Source: Candidatus Enterococcus stercoripullorum
GTDB taxonomy: Bacteria; Bacillota; Bacilli; Lactobacillales; Enterococcaceae
Direction: 5' to 3'
NCBI GenBank assembly: GCA_019120335.1
Contig: DWVH01000046.1
Location: forward strand, 1 to 64,000
Length of the DNA: 64,000 bases
The notes under the pieces are model-generated. The model worked only from the letters and a program-made list of their open reading frames with translations. It searched no databases and was not told the origin of the DNA. Positions 26,478 to 35,587 of the stretch are shown here, in pieces (position 1 is the first letter of the stretch; every line of letters starts with the position of its first letter). A program made the position numbers and the translations under genes.

Positions 26478-26620
26478 CAGGGAACTTTTCCCTAGGAGAT
26501 CTGGCTAGTTTGAGGCTACAATATCCGCCAGCACCGTTTGCATTATGCGAAGGGCCCAAAAATAATTAAAGAAGTGTAGCAAGCTCGAAAGGAATTGTTT
26601 TCTTTCGAGTTTTTTTATGC
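26478..26620 (+). ncRNA. Orphan structured small RNA, about 140 nt
   Basis: It starts with a hairpin GGGAACTTTTCCC, contains a CTGGC...GCCAG stem and the word GGGCCC, and ends with the strong terminator CTCGAAAG...CTTTCGAG plus seven T. There is no start codon with ribosome binding site inside. I do not recognise it as SRP RNA, 6S, tmRNA, RNase P or a known riboswitch. It ends 135 bases before the SPFH gene, so it looks like an independent transcript rather than a leader. Confidence 0.55.
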
Positions 26621-26756
26621 ACCCAAGCACATCTGACAGCATCTTCTATCCTCGCCTTCGTATACATTTCCATCTCTAGTCCCATCGGCAGTGACTTTAT
26701 CTTATGGTATAATTATTTTGTAGTAACATTTTATGAAAAATATTGGAGGTTTTCTT

Positions 26757-27998
26757 ATGGGTATTATTAAAGCAGCAATTCAAAGTGCCACATCGACATT
26801 GGCTGATCAGTGGCTAGATATTATTGAGCCAGATACAATGGACAATACCACGCTGATGTGTAAAGGCGTATTAATGTCCAAAAATAAAAAACGTGGCAGC
26901 AACACCAAAGGCTCCGTCGATTATATTTCTGATGGTTCGATGATTCGTGTCTATCCAAATATGATGATGCTTTTGGTAGACGGCGGGCAAATTATCGACT
27001 ACACCGCTGAAGAAGGCTACTACAAAGTCGACAATTCTGCGGCACCATCGCTATTTAACGGTGATTTTGAAGGCGCACTAAATGAAAGTTTCGAGCGTTT
27101 CCGTTTTGGTGGAGTGACGCCAAGTAAGCAAGAAGTGTTCTTTATTAATTTACAAGAAATTCGCGGCATTCGTTTTGGTACGCAGCAACCAATTAACTAT
27201 TTCGATAATTTTTACAATGCGGAATTATTCGTGCGCGCTCATGGTAGCTACTCCATCGCGATTACCGATCCAATTTTATTCTTCAAAAATGTCGTTCCTA
27301 AAGGGGTGACTCGCTTAACAATCGATGAAATTAACGAACAGTTCTTAATGGAATTTGTCAGCGGTCTGCAAAGCTCAATCAATCAACTTTCGGCCCAAGG
27401 TGAACGTATTAGCTATCTGGCTTCTAAAACGGCGGAACTATCCAAAGTCATGAACCAAAACCTTGACGAACAATGGAAATCCCTACGCGGCATCGAAATT
27501 GTCTCCATCGCCCTAGCCAGCATTTCTTACACGGATGATTCGCAACAACTTATCAATATGCGAAACAAAGGCGCGATGTTCAACGATCCGAATTTGCGTG
27601 AAAGCTTTATGCAAACCAGTATCGCTCAAGGTATTGCAGATGCGGGCAACAATCCAAACGGTGCGGCCAATGCTTTCTTTGGCATGAATATGGGCGCGAA
27701 CTTAACCGGCGATTACTTATCCCAAGCTTCTCGCCAAAATCAAGCACAAGCCCAACAAAATCAACAAGCGGCAAACACCTCAGCAGCGCAAGAATCTAGC
27801 TGGCACTGTCCGAACTGTAACCAAGAAAATACCGGCAAATTCTGCAGCAACTGTGGCACGCCTAAACCAACGCCAACGACAAATGCTGGCATGAAGGTGC
27901 GTTGTAGCAAATGTAAGAGCGTGATTGAAATTACCAATGCCATGCCTAAGTTCTGCCCAGAGTGTGGTCAACCCTTTTTAGCAGAAAGTCTCGATTAA
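26757..27998 (+). CDS. SPFH-domain protein with C-terminal zinc ribbons (YdjI-like)
   Basis: A 413-residue protein from the ATG at 26757, behind TTGGAGG; an ATG eight codons earlier overlaps that site. Residues about 20-290 are a virion-core/SPFH domain of the B. subtilis YdjI type (MIRVYPNMMMLLVDGGQIID; QEVFFINLQEIRGIRFGTQQP). A glutamine-rich linker leads to two zinc ribbons: WHCPNCNQENTGKFCSNCGT and VRCSKCKSVIEI...KFCPECGQP. It is the first gene of a three-gene operon with a zinc-ribbon protein and a TPM-domain protein, like ydjI-ydjG-ydjH. Such proteins form membrane-linked scaffolds linked to envelope stress. Confidence 0.85.
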   Translation: MGIIKAAIQSATSTLADQWLDIIEPDTMDNTTLMCKGVLMSKNKKRGSNTKGSVDYISDGSMIRVYPNMMMLLVDGGQIIDYTAEEGYYKVDNSAAPSLFNGDFEGALNESFERFRFGGVTPSKQEVFFINLQEIRGIRFGTQQPINYFDNFYNAELFVRAHGSYSIAITDPILFFKNVVPKGVTRLTIDEINEQFLMEFVSGLQSSINQLSAQGERISYLASKTAELSKVMNQNLDEQWKSLRGIEIVSIALASISYTDDSQQLINMRNKGAMFNDPNLRESFMQTSIAQGIADAGNNPNGAANAFFGMNMGANLTGDYLSQASRQNQAQAQQNQQAANTSAAQESSWHCPNCNQENTGKFCSNCGTPKPTPTTNAGMKVRCSKCKSVIEITNAMPKFCPECGQPFLAESLD

Positions 27999-28010
27999 GG
28001 AAGTGAAATT

Positions 28011-29114
28011 ATGGAAGCTTTAACCCATCGCTGCCCAAATTGTGGCGGGGCATTAACTTTTGAACCTAGCGACCAGCAATTTCATTGTCCCTACTGTTTG
28101 AGTGTCTTTACCGAAGAAGAAGTCACTACCTTCGAGCAAAAGCAAAAACAAGCCAAGGCCTTCGCACAAGATGAGACCAATACCCAGGCGCAGACACAGA
28201 CCACCACGCAACCAAATGAAATAACAGAAGACGCCTATGATTTATATAGCTGTCCGAGCTGTGGGGCCCAGATAGCCTGTGAAGCAACCACAGCCGCAAC
28301 TGAATGCTATTTTTGCCATAGTCCTGTTATTTTAAGTGGTCGTTTATCCGGGGATTTGCTGCCGGATAAACTCCTTCCTTTTAAAATAACTAAAAAAGAA
28401 GCGCAAAAGCAATTTATCGACTGGGCAAGCCATAAACATTTCGTCCCACGTGCCTTTTTCAATGAGCAGCAAGTCGAAAAAATAACCGGTGTGTACTTTC
28501 CATATTGGATTACTGAGGCCAAAGGAGAAGCGGAAATTAGCGGCCAATCAACGACCATTCGCGTTTGGCAAGTAGGCAATGTCGAATATACCGAAACCAA
28601 GCAATACCATATCCATCGCAAAGGCAAGTTTCATTTTAAAAACCTTGTGAAAAATGCCCTAACGAAAAATGTGCAAAAGAAAATGGTCGAAGCGGTCCAA
28701 CCTTTTCCACTTGAGGCGATGCAAGACTTTCATTCTCAATATTTGTCAGGTTTTTTAGCTGAAAAACGCGATATCGAATTTGCCCAACTGAAAGCCAATG
28801 TCCGTCACGAAATGGGTGATTATGCCTTAGAAGCTTTTGAAGATACGATTGCGGCTCAAACTAGTTTTCAGCCTGAAATCCAAGAAAGCAAGGTCCTCAC
28901 CATTGATAAACAATATGTGCTTTTGCCGATGTGGCTGGTTACCTATAAAAACCGCGCTTCGTCAAATAAAGTTTATTATTACGCAATGAATGGCATCACC
29001 GGAAAAACAGCGGGAATCTTACCTTTAGATTCACTAAAATTAGGACTGGTTTCCGGAATCAGTGGTATGATTGTGACTGCGCTATTATTGTTAGGGGGGT
29101 ATTTCTTCTTATGA
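28011..29114 (+). CDS. Zinc-ribbon protein (YdjG-like)
   Basis: A 367-residue protein. An N-terminal TFIIB-like ribbon (HRCPNCGGALTFEPSDQQFH then CPYC) is followed by a low-complexity Gln/Thr linker, and a second ribbon (YSCPSCGAQIACEATTAATE then CYFC). The main domain (about residues 110-330) is a beta-rich region with 'VYFPYWITEAKGEAEISGQS' and 'YVLLPMWLVTYKN', and a single C-terminal membrane helix ends the chain. It overlaps the TPM gene by four bases (ATGA) and starts 12 bases after the SPFH gene. Probably a partner anchoring the SPFH complex. Confidence 0.82.
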   Translation: MEALTHRCPNCGGALTFEPSDQQFHCPYCLSVFTEEEVTTFEQKQKQAKAFAQDETNTQAQTQTTTQPNEITEDAYDLYSCPSCGAQIACEATTAATECYFCHSPVILSGRLSGDLLPDKLLPFKITKKEAQKQFIDWASHKHFVPRAFFNEQQVEKITGVYFPYWITEAKGEAEISGQSTTIRVWQVGNVEYTETKQYHIHRKGKFHFKNLVKNALTKNVQKKMVEAVQPFPLEAMQDFHSQYLSGFLAEKRDIEFAQLKANVRHEMGDYALEAFEDTIAAQTSFQPEIQESKVLTIDKQYVLLPMWLVTYKNRASSNKVYYYAMNGITGKTAGILPLDSLKLGLVSGISGMIVTALLLLGGYFFL

Positions 29115-29947
29115 GTACAAACCTATCTATAAAAAAATGGTCGCTTTGGCTAAGCATGATTTGCGGGTTCATGCTATTTGTTATCGCATCCACTCCTCTT
29201 TATGCACAAGAAAATACTTACGTCAAAGATGAAAACAATCATTTATCCGCAAGCCAGCTTGATAAATTAGCTAAAATTGCTGAAAAAATTAAGGATGAAA
29301 ATCAAGCTACGACTTTGCTAGTGATTACCGATACACCAACCGATGATGTCGAATATTCGGCCCAAGAGTATCTTTACAACACCGTGGGCAAAGATGGCAA
29401 TGGCGCGATTTTTTACATTGATTTGGCCAATCGTCACTTTACTACGGTGACATCGGGGAATATGATTGATTTTCTGACCGATGCACGCTTGGAAGATATT
29501 AATGACAAAGTGACCGAATCACTAAAAGACAATAACTTTGACCAAGCCGCTCGTGATTATTTTGAAATGGTACTAGAAGATGTCAAAGCGGGGATTCCTC
29601 ATCATCATTATCGCATCAATAAAGATACCGGAGAAATCACTTATATCAAGACGTTAACACCGTTAGAAATTGGCATTGCGATAATCGGTGGAATCGCGAC
29701 TTGCTTAGGGATTTTCTTCACGGTTAAAGGACGCTACCAACTACGCATTGGTGGACGCTATCATTATGACCGTCAAAATAATGGCGTGATTGATTTAGAG
29801 ATTAATGATACAGATTTAATTAATAGCTTTATCACTACTCGTGTGATTGAGAGCCATGACGATGATGATCATGATTCTGGCGGCAGTACCTTTAGCACAG
29901 GTTTTGGCGGTGGAAATTTTGGCGGCGGAGGTAGTCATTCGTTTTAA
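29111..29947 (+). CDS. TPM-domain membrane protein (YdjH/YgcG-like)
   Basis: A 278-residue protein with an N-terminal signal sequence (about residues 10-32, ending LYAQ), a TPM domain with 'VKDENNHLSASQLDKLAKIA' and 'GNGAIFYIDLANRHFTTVTS', a membrane helix near residue 183-203 (EIGIAIIGGIATCLGIFF), an Asp/His-rich segment and a glycine-rich C-terminus ending GGGGSHSF. TPM (Psb32/YgcG) domains are extracytoplasmic. Last gene of the SPFH operon. Confidence 0.85.
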   Translation: MSTNLSIKKWSLWLSMICGFMLFVIASTPLYAQENTYVKDENNHLSASQLDKLAKIAEKIKDENQATTLLVITDTPTDDVEYSAQEYLYNTVGKDGNGAIFYIDLANRHFTTVTSGNMIDFLTDARLEDINDKVTESLKDNNFDQAARDYFEMVLEDVKAGIPHHHYRINKDTGEITYIKTLTPLEIGIAIIGGIATCLGIFFTVKGRYQLRIGGRYHYDRQNNGVIDLEINDTDLINSFITTRVIESHDDDDHDSGGSTFSTGFGGGNFGGGGSHSF

Positions 29948-29983
29948 ACTGAATGATTCAATTTTTTTAGTACAAATTCGTAA

Positions 29984-30017
29984 AAACAGCAGCATGATGT
30001 CGGCTGCTGTTTTTTTG
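29984..30017 (+). terminator. Terminator of the SPFH operon
   Basis: AAAAACAGCAGC and GCTGCTGTTTTTTT flank a short loop 37 bases after the stop codon. A symmetric A-run means it could also work on the other strand. Confidence 0.85.
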
Positions 30018-30020
30018 TTT

Positions 30021-30306
30021 CCTACCCACTTCACAACCTTGATTTTAAAAGTGTAAATCGACTAGTTACTTCAGCGTCAGACATTCTCATCTGGGAAAGT
30101 CTTTACTTCTTGGACTTTCCCGATGTGTTGGACAAACCTTATCCGCTCGTAGCTACCCGAGTCGATTTACAACCTTATTAGACGGTGTTCAGTGGGTAGC
30201 TCCTGTGCATCTAAGCCGGCCTGTTTAGGAAAATCTTAAAAAATAGTGGATTTTCCTACCATTCCGGACAATCTTAGCTGCTCGGAGCTGATCGACCCAC
30301 TTCACA
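30021..30306. repeat. Tandem structured intergenic element upstream of ilvE
   Basis: Two related units follow each other. Each has a long hairpin with a tip stem (GGGAAAGTC...GACTTTCCC in unit 1; AGGAAAATC...GATTTTCCT in unit 2), followed by GGACAA.CTTA, GCTCG and TCGA, and an end CACTTCACAACC or ATTTACAACC. Larger inverted segments (CTACCCACT...AGTGGGTAG; AAATCGACT...AGTCGATTT) close unit 1. It holds no coding frame. It looks like a BOX- or MITE-type intergenic repeat. Confidence 0.65.
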
Positions 30307-30329
30307 ACCTTTATTCAAAGTGCTATACT
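30301..30329 (+). promoter_or_regulatory. ilvE promoter
   Basis: TTCACA (30301-30306), a 17-base spacer and TATACT (30324-30329). The -35 box is the last part of the structured repeat upstream. Confidence 0.6.
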
Positions 30330-30436
30330 GTTAGTCATCTAGAGTTTTTGTTAGCTCGATGCTGGTAAGTAAAAGGTTGGTTAGATTTAGGTTGCCTTTT
30401 ACGAACTGGTGAAATATAAAAAATGGAGTGATTAAA

Positions 30437-31453
30437 ATGACAACAATTGATTGGAATAACCTTGGATTTAACTATATCAAGACTCCTTGGCGCTATCGTA
30501 TGTATTGGAAAAATGGTCAATGGAGTAAAGGAGAATTGACCGAAGATAGCACGTTACAAATCAGTGAAGCATCGGCGGCTTTACACTACGGCCAACAATG
30601 TTTTGAAGGTTTGAAGGCTTATCGACGCAAAGATGGCAAGATTAATCTCTTCCGGGTCGATGAAAATGCCAAACGTCTCAATCGTAGCGCGACTCGTCTA
30701 TTAATGCCAACAATCCCTGAAGAAACTTTTATCGATGCAGTCAAACAAGTAGTCAAAGCCAATGAAGATTTTGTCCCACCTTATGGCACAGGGGCTACTT
30801 TATACATCCGTCCACTACTCATCGGTGTCGGTGATAGTATCGGAGTTAGTCCTGCACCAGAATACATTTTCACCGTATTTTGTATGCCTGTCGGACCTTA
30901 CTTCAAAGGTGGCTTGATCCCTACGAACTTCATCGTTTCTGAATATGACCGCGCTGCCCCTCAAGGAACGGGGGCTGCTAAAGTCGGGGGGAACTATGCC
31001 GCAAGTTTATTACCAGGTAAGGAGGCCCATGATCATAAGTATTCCGACTGTATTTACCTAGATCCAGAAACCCATACAAAGATTGAAGAAGTCGGCTCCG
31101 CAAACTTCTTTGGGATTACAAAAGATAACAAATTTATCACACCAAAATCTCCTTCTATCTTACCAAGTATCACCAAGTATTCCCTATTATACTTGGCAAA
31201 AGAACGCTTAGGATTAGAAGCAATTGAAGGGACAGTTAAAATTGATGAATTAGATCAATTTACCGAAGCCGGTGCCTGTGGAACTGCCGCTGTGATTTCT
31301 CCAATCGGTGGTATCCAATATAAAGATAACTTCCATGTCTTTTATAGCGAAACCGAAGTCGGACCAGTAACTAAAGCCTTATATGATGAATTAACTGGTA
31401 TCCAATTTGGTGATAAAAAGGCGCCTGAAGGATGGATTTTTGTCGTCGAATAA
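30437..31453 (+). CDS. ilvE: Branched-chain amino acid aminotransferase
   Basis: A 338-residue fold-type IV PLP enzyme. Blocks include LHYGQQCFEGLKAYRRKDG, 'RPLLIGVGDSIGVSPAPEY', KVGGNYAASLLPG (the PLP lysine lies in this region), 'IEEVGSANFFGIT' and 'EAGACGTAAVISPI'. It exchanges amino groups between leucine, isoleucine or valine and 2-oxoglutarate. I start at ATG 30437 because GGAG lies eight bases upstream; the in-frame GTG three codons earlier overlaps that site. It is monocistronic with its own promoter and terminator. No T-box motif is seen upstream. Confidence 0.95.
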   Translation: MTTIDWNNLGFNYIKTPWRYRMYWKNGQWSKGELTEDSTLQISEASAALHYGQQCFEGLKAYRRKDGKINLFRVDENAKRLNRSATRLLMPTIPEETFIDAVKQVVKANEDFVPPYGTGATLYIRPLLIGVGDSIGVSPAPEYIFTVFCMPVGPYFKGGLIPTNFIVSEYDRAAPQGTGAAKVGGNYAASLLPGKEAHDHKYSDCIYLDPETHTKIEEVGSANFFGITKDNKFITPKSPSILPSITKYSLLYLAKERLGLEAIEGTVKIDELDQFTEAGACGTAAVISPIGGIQYKDNFHVFYSETEVGPVTKALYDELTGIQFGDKKAPEGWIFVVE

Positions 31454-31469
31454 AATCAAATAACGCTTG

Positions 31470-31505
31470 AAAGATTGGTTGTCATATGCAGCCAATCTTT
31501 TTTAT
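31470..31505 (+). terminator. Terminator of ilvE
   Basis: AAAGATTGG and CCAATCTTT pair and are followed by a T-run; located 17 bases after the ilvE stop. Confidence 0.85.
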
Positions 31506-31545
31506 AACAATTTTTTTACAAATAGCATCTAGGTCTAAAGTCTAG

Positions 31546-31575
31546 TTGACAAAACGCACACAAAATCAGTATAGT
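31546..31575 (+). promoter_or_regulatory. Promoter of the glycosyltransferase gene
   Basis: TTGACA (31546-31551), an 18-base spacer and TATAGT (31570-31575), 35 bases before the start codon. Confidence 0.7.
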
Positions 31576-31609
31576 AAATTTATGAATACAGAAAAGAGGT
31601 AAAAAGAGT

Positions 31610-32659
31610 TTGATTCGCATAAATATGTTCTCTTCAGCGGAAAAAGTCAAAGGTCAAGGAGTGGCTAGTGCTTACCGTGAGCTGATAAATATGCTAGAAA
31701 AAAGATTTAGCGATGAATTTATCATTCGTATCAACAATTATCAAGCCTCTGATATTTCACATTACCATACCATTGATCCGCTCTTTTATCTTTCTACTTT
31801 TTTAAAGAAAGCTCGTGGTGTGCGTGTGGGCTATGTACATTTTTTACCAGAAACCTTACAAGGTAGTATTAAATTACTCCGCCCACTCCAAGCAATCGTT
31901 AACTGGTATGTGACTTCTTTTTACAAGCGAATGGACCAATTAGTCGTCGTCAATCCTAGCTTTATCGAGGATTTGGTGCGTTTTGGCTTAGAACGCGAAA
32001 AAATTACCTACATTCCTAACTTTGTATCTAGTCAAACCTTCTATCCACAAGAGGAAAAGACTAAGCAAAGTTTCCGCCAAGAGTTAGGCTACCAAGCAAA
32101 TGATTTTATCGTGCTAGGGATTGGTCAGATTCAAGAGCGTAAAGGTGTCGATGATTTTATCCAGCTTGCTATCGATAACCCACATATTCAATTTATCTGG
32201 GTCGGCGGCTTTTCATTTGGGATGATTACCGATGGCTATGACAAGTACAAAAAAATCGTCAATGAACCACCTGCCAATCTAAAATTCACTGGCATTGTCG
32301 AACGTGAGCAGATTAATGATTATTATAATTTGGCAGATTTGTTCTTACTTCCTTCTTTTAATGAGCTTTTCCCAATGAGTATTTTAGAAAGTTTCAATTG
32401 CCATTTGCCGGTCATGTTGCGCAAATTAGACCTATATGATGCAGTCATTGCTGATAAATATATTGAGACACGCGATGTGAATGAAATGCATGCCAAGCTC
32501 AACGACTACTATCAACATCGCGAAAAGTTACTACCTTACATTGAAAAATCCAAACAAGCGGCCCAATTTTATTCAGAAGACCACGTGGCGCAAATGTGGT
32601 ACGAATACTATACCGGCCTCTTAGAAAATCAAGAAATCAACGAACTTCCACCTTTGTAA
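31610..32659 (+). CDS. GT4-family glycosyltransferase
   Basis: A 349-residue GT-B fold enzyme starting with TTG at 31610 behind AGAGG. The N-terminal half lacks a signal or membrane span; the C-terminal donor-binding half has VLGIGQIQERKGVDDFIQLA, 'IQFIWVGGFSFG' and the E-x7-E-type motif FNELFPMSILESFNCHLPVM. GT4 enzymes of this size in Firmicutes often make glycolipid anchors or cell-wall polymers, and the acceptor may be a membrane lipid, but the substrate cannot be read from the sequence. It is a single-gene unit. Confidence 0.8.
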   Translation: MIRINMFSSAEKVKGQGVASAYRELINMLEKRFSDEFIIRINNYQASDISHYHTIDPLFYLSTFLKKARGVRVGYVHFLPETLQGSIKLLRPLQAIVNWYVTSFYKRMDQLVVVNPSFIEDLVRFGLEREKITYIPNFVSSQTFYPQEEKTKQSFRQELGYQANDFIVLGIGQIQERKGVDDFIQLAIDNPHIQFIWVGGFSFGMITDGYDKYKKIVNEPPANLKFTGIVEREQINDYYNLADLFLLPSFNELFPMSILESFNCHLPVMLRKLDLYDAVIADKYIETRDVNEMHAKLNDYYQHREKLLPYIEKSKQAAQFYSEDHVAQMWYEYYTGLLENQEINELPPL

Positions 32660-32689
32660 ACAATACAAATTTGGAAGTTTTTTTATACA

Positions 32690-32724
32690 CAAAAAACCAC
32701 CCACCCTGAACGGAGGATGAGTGG
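32690..32724 (-). terminator. Terminator of oppA
   Basis: On the minus strand CCACTCATCC and GGGTGGGTGG form a stem followed by six T, directly after the oppA stop. A second, plus-strand terminator for the glycosyltransferase (AACTTCCA...TGGAAGTT then T-run, about 32643-32684) lies next to it. Confidence 0.8.
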
Positions 32725-32747
32725 AAAATAAGCAAAGTTAAGAGTGT

Positions 32748-34742
32748 TTATTTTTGTTGATTAGAAATATTTTCAGTTGCGGTTTCAACCTTTTTCGCTT
32801 CCCAATCTTTCAAAGCTTTATCATATTGTTTGGTTGTGACTGCATCACCTTGTAATTTCAAGTTTTTATATTTTTGATTTGCTAGACCAACCCAGCTGAA
32901 TTGACGAGTAAATGGCACTTCTTTAGATACACGAGGCGTCGCACCAAATGCTTGCACTGGAATTTGTAAAGCATTGGCAGCTAACCATGCTTCAGCGTCG
33001 GCATAAGCTTCATAACGTTTTTCGATTTGGTCATTTGCTGTGATGGCATCGGCTTTATCCAATAAGGCATCATATTCTGTTAAACCAATTTCTTTTACAA
33101 TTGCTGCAGATGGATTATCTTTAGCAATTTCAGATGGTTCTAGACCTAAGTTTTGCAATTGTGCACCTGTACGTGAATCATAAATATCTAGATAACTTGA
33201 TGGATCTTGATAGTCAGGTCCCCAACCAGAAGCAGTCGAAATATCAAAGTCTTGTGCAGCTGCTGTAGTTGCTTGGTAAGTAGCCGCATTATAAGCATCA
33301 TCATTTAATAATTTAATATCGATAACTACATTGTCACTACCTAAGGCACTTTCAACAGAGTGTTTCAATGATTTCGCTTGGTTTACTAACATTTCTGAAG
33401 TTTCTGCTTGTGGTAAGTCTAAATGAATTGGGAATTTCACGCCTTGTGCTTCTAATTCTGATTTAGCTTTAGCAAACAATGCTTTAGCTTTATCTACGTT
33501 ATACCAACCTTCTTGACCATCGGCTAATTTCACATCGCCAAAAGTTTCAGGATCTAAGGCACGTAATTTTTCTTGAACCACTTCACCGTATGTCTTATCG
33601 CCCACCATCACGAATTCAGAAGGAGTTAAGATGTTGCGGATACCTTTTTCAGAACCAGATTTACCAACATTTTGCGCTAAGTAGTCAGCTTTATTTAAGG
33701 CAAATTCCATCGCTAAACGGAAATTCTTATTTAAGATAGCTTTTTTCGTATCAGCTTTTTCTTGATCCGTTTTCTTAGATGTCGCATTGTATGATTGACG
33801 GTCTAAGTTAAAGGTTACATTATAAGTGGTTCCCGTTGGTTGAGAGTAGAAGACATTATCGCCATATTTTGCTTCCACATCTTTATAGCCACCTGAGTTA
33901 GGGAAAACACGAGCCATTGAGTAGTTTCCTTGGTCAAATTCTTTAAATAATGAATCTGGGTTACTACCATCATAGTAAGTAAGTTTCACATTATCGATAT
34001 ATACATGTTTTTTATCCCAATAGCTATCATTTTTGTGATATTCAATAACAGATTTAGCAGTGTTGTTTGCTAAGATATACGCACCATTATAAAGGATGCT
34101 GTCAGCGCTTGGTTGACCGAAATCTTTGCCTTTTGATTTTAAGAATTCTTCATTAATTGGATACATAATTCCATAAGTTAATTTAGAATTCCAAAATGTT
34201 TCAGGTTTCACTAAGGTATATTGTAAAGTGTAATCATCTACTGCTTTCACACCTACTGAAGCAAAGTCTTTGGTATTTCCTTTAATGTAGTCATCCAATC
34301 CTTTGATACTACCTTGAACGACATAAAGCATTTCAGATTTCACTTCAACCGCATGTTTTAAAGCAGTTACGAAGTCTTGTGCTCTTACTTCATCATAGTC
34401 GTTACCTTCGTTGTCTACCCATTTCACGCCTTTACGTAAATGGTAAGTGTAAGTTAAACCATCTTCACTCACTTCCCAAGATTTGGCTAAAGCTGGTTTT
34501 AAGTTACCGTATTGGTCATTTTCAAACAAGCCATCCACAAAGTTGGTGAAGTGATCTGAGTTTGTATTACGAGCAGAGAAAGTATAGTCTAAACTATTAA
34601 TATCTGTGGTATACACATAGTTATAAGTCGAACCACTCTTTCCACTACTTGATTTTTTGTCGCCTGAACCACATGCAGCTAACAAAACGGTTGAGCTAAG
34701 CAAAAGTGCAGGAACAACTACTTTTTTCATTTTATTGTTCAT
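32748..34742 (-). CDS. oppA: Oligopeptide ABC transporter substrate-binding lipoprotein
   Basis: A 664-residue extracellular lipoprotein. The signal peptide ends in a lipobox LAAC with Cys24, followed by a serine/glycine linker. The SBP_bac_5 domain starts at 'YNYVYTTDINSLDYTFSARN' and contains 'SWEVSEDGLTYTYHLRKGVK' and 'FDISTASGWGPDYQDPSSYL'. It binds peptides and delivers them to an Opp permease whose genes are not in this window. The single-gene arrangement suggests an orphan or pheromone-binding paralogue. GGGGA lies upstream of the ATG. Confidence 0.92.
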   Translation of the reverse strand: MNNKMKKVVVPALLLSSTVLLAACGSGDKKSSSGKSGSTYNYVYTTDINSLDYTFSARNTNSDHFTNFVDGLFENDQYGNLKPALAKSWEVSEDGLTYTYHLRKGVKWVDNEGNDYDEVRAQDFVTALKHAVEVKSEMLYVVQGSIKGLDDYIKGNTKDFASVGVKAVDDYTLQYTLVKPETFWNSKLTYGIMYPINEEFLKSKGKDFGQPSADSILYNGAYILANNTAKSVIEYHKNDSYWDKKHVYIDNVKLTYYDGSNPDSLFKEFDQGNYSMARVFPNSGGYKDVEAKYGDNVFYSQPTGTTYNVTFNLDRQSYNATSKKTDQEKADTKKAILNKNFRLAMEFALNKADYLAQNVGKSGSEKGIRNILTPSEFVMVGDKTYGEVVQEKLRALDPETFGDVKLADGQEGWYNVDKAKALFAKAKSELEAQGVKFPIHLDLPQAETSEMLVNQAKSLKHSVESALGSDNVVIDIKLLNDDAYNAATYQATTAAAQDFDISTASGWGPDYQDPSSYLDIYDSRTGAQLQNLGLEPSEIAKDNPSAAIVKEIGLTEYDALLDKADAITANDQIEKRYEAYADAEAWLAANALQIPVQAFGATPRVSKEVPFTRQFSWVGLANQKYKNLKLQGDAVTTKQYDKALKDWEAKKVETATENISNQQK

Positions 34743-35221
34743 CGCTTCGTTCCCCTTTCATATTCTCAATTACGCGATAAAGCATTTTCATCATTAAGAT
34801 TACTTAAGAAAAGTATAATTTTCCGTTTTCTAAAAGTCAACAAAAATGAATAATATCTAGTTATTAAAAATATTTAGAAAATTCAATATAATAATATTTT
34901 ATGCGCTTTCTAAATTCTCATCAAGTTATCATAATCATTTTAATTTTTAAGGTGAATTTGTTAGATAACTAACACCCGAACAGATATCAATACACCTTTC
35001 ATTCTCATAAATAGGATATTAATTATTAAAATCCATCTCATTATCTATCCTTTTTTAGGCATAAATTTCGGCGTCACTTTCCCTAAACTGTCAAAAAACG
35101 AGATGCTTCAATTGCCTCATCTTATGAAAGTAACAACTAAAAATATTTAAATCTTACACCTTGACCGAACGAATATTCTTGTATTATACTTCTCAGGTAG
35201 GAATTTGAAAGGAAAAGAAAC
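34743..35221. other. Intergenic region with the promoter of the 35222 gene
   Basis: Nearly 480 AT-rich bases without a gene. At the right end TTGACC (35161-35166), an 18-base spacer and TATACT (35185-35190) form a good promoter for the gene at 35222. The left part should hold the oppA promoter, read to the left; several TATAAT-like words exist but none is clearly the one used. Confidence 0.55.
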
Positions 35222-35587
35222 ATGTATCAAAAATTTACAATCCCGCACTCAACAACCATCAAGTGCTTCATCCTCGCCCATCGACAAGGCGGTGGCAAAA
35301 AAGCGATTATTCAGCGTTGTCATGCGTATTTATCACCCAAGATTCAGCAAAACACACGAGCCTTTATTGCATTACGGAATCAAAAACGACAAAGGGCGAA
35401 TCAAGCACCGGTCAATGCCAAAGAAGCACACCAAATCGAACAAATTCTGAGTATCCAAACCTGTGATCGGATTCTATCCCTTTACGAAGAAGCCGAAAAT
35501 CTACAAGGCACACTTGGTAAGAAAAAACTCTACCAACTCTTTGAAGAACGCAGCCAATACCTCGAAAAAGTTGAGAAAGTATCGTAA
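35222..35587 (+). CDS. Small basic hypothetical protein
   Basis: A 121-residue protein with GAAAGGAAAAG before its ATG and a good promoter. The sequence is basic in the middle (ALRNQKRQRANQAPVNAKEA) and helical at the end (RILSLYEEAENLQGTLGKKK). It is convergent with the sigma factor gene at 35631, ending 43 bases from that gene's stop, across a terminator. No family recognised; its conserved pairing with the sigma gene would be worth checking. Confidence 0.55.
   Translation: MYQKFTIPHSTTIKCFILAHRQGGGKKAIIQRCHAYLSPKIQQNTRAFIALRNQKRQRANQAPVNAKEAHQIEQILSIQTCDRILSLYEEAENLQGTLGKKKLYQLFEERSQYLEKVEKVS

Noticed and set aside
26285..26569. 94-codon plus-strand frame before the SPFH gene
   Set aside because: It overlaps two structured RNA candidates, lacks a ribosome binding site, and its product is not protein-like.
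26478..26620. SRP (4.5S) RNA, 6S RNA or a known riboswitch
   Set aside because: The conserved SRP apical loop and known aptamer consensus sequences are not present; left as an orphan RNA.
30021..30436. T-box riboswitch upstream of ilvE
   Set aside because: No T-box core (TGG-ACCGCG) and no antiterminator/terminator pair before the gene; the region is a tandem repeat unit.
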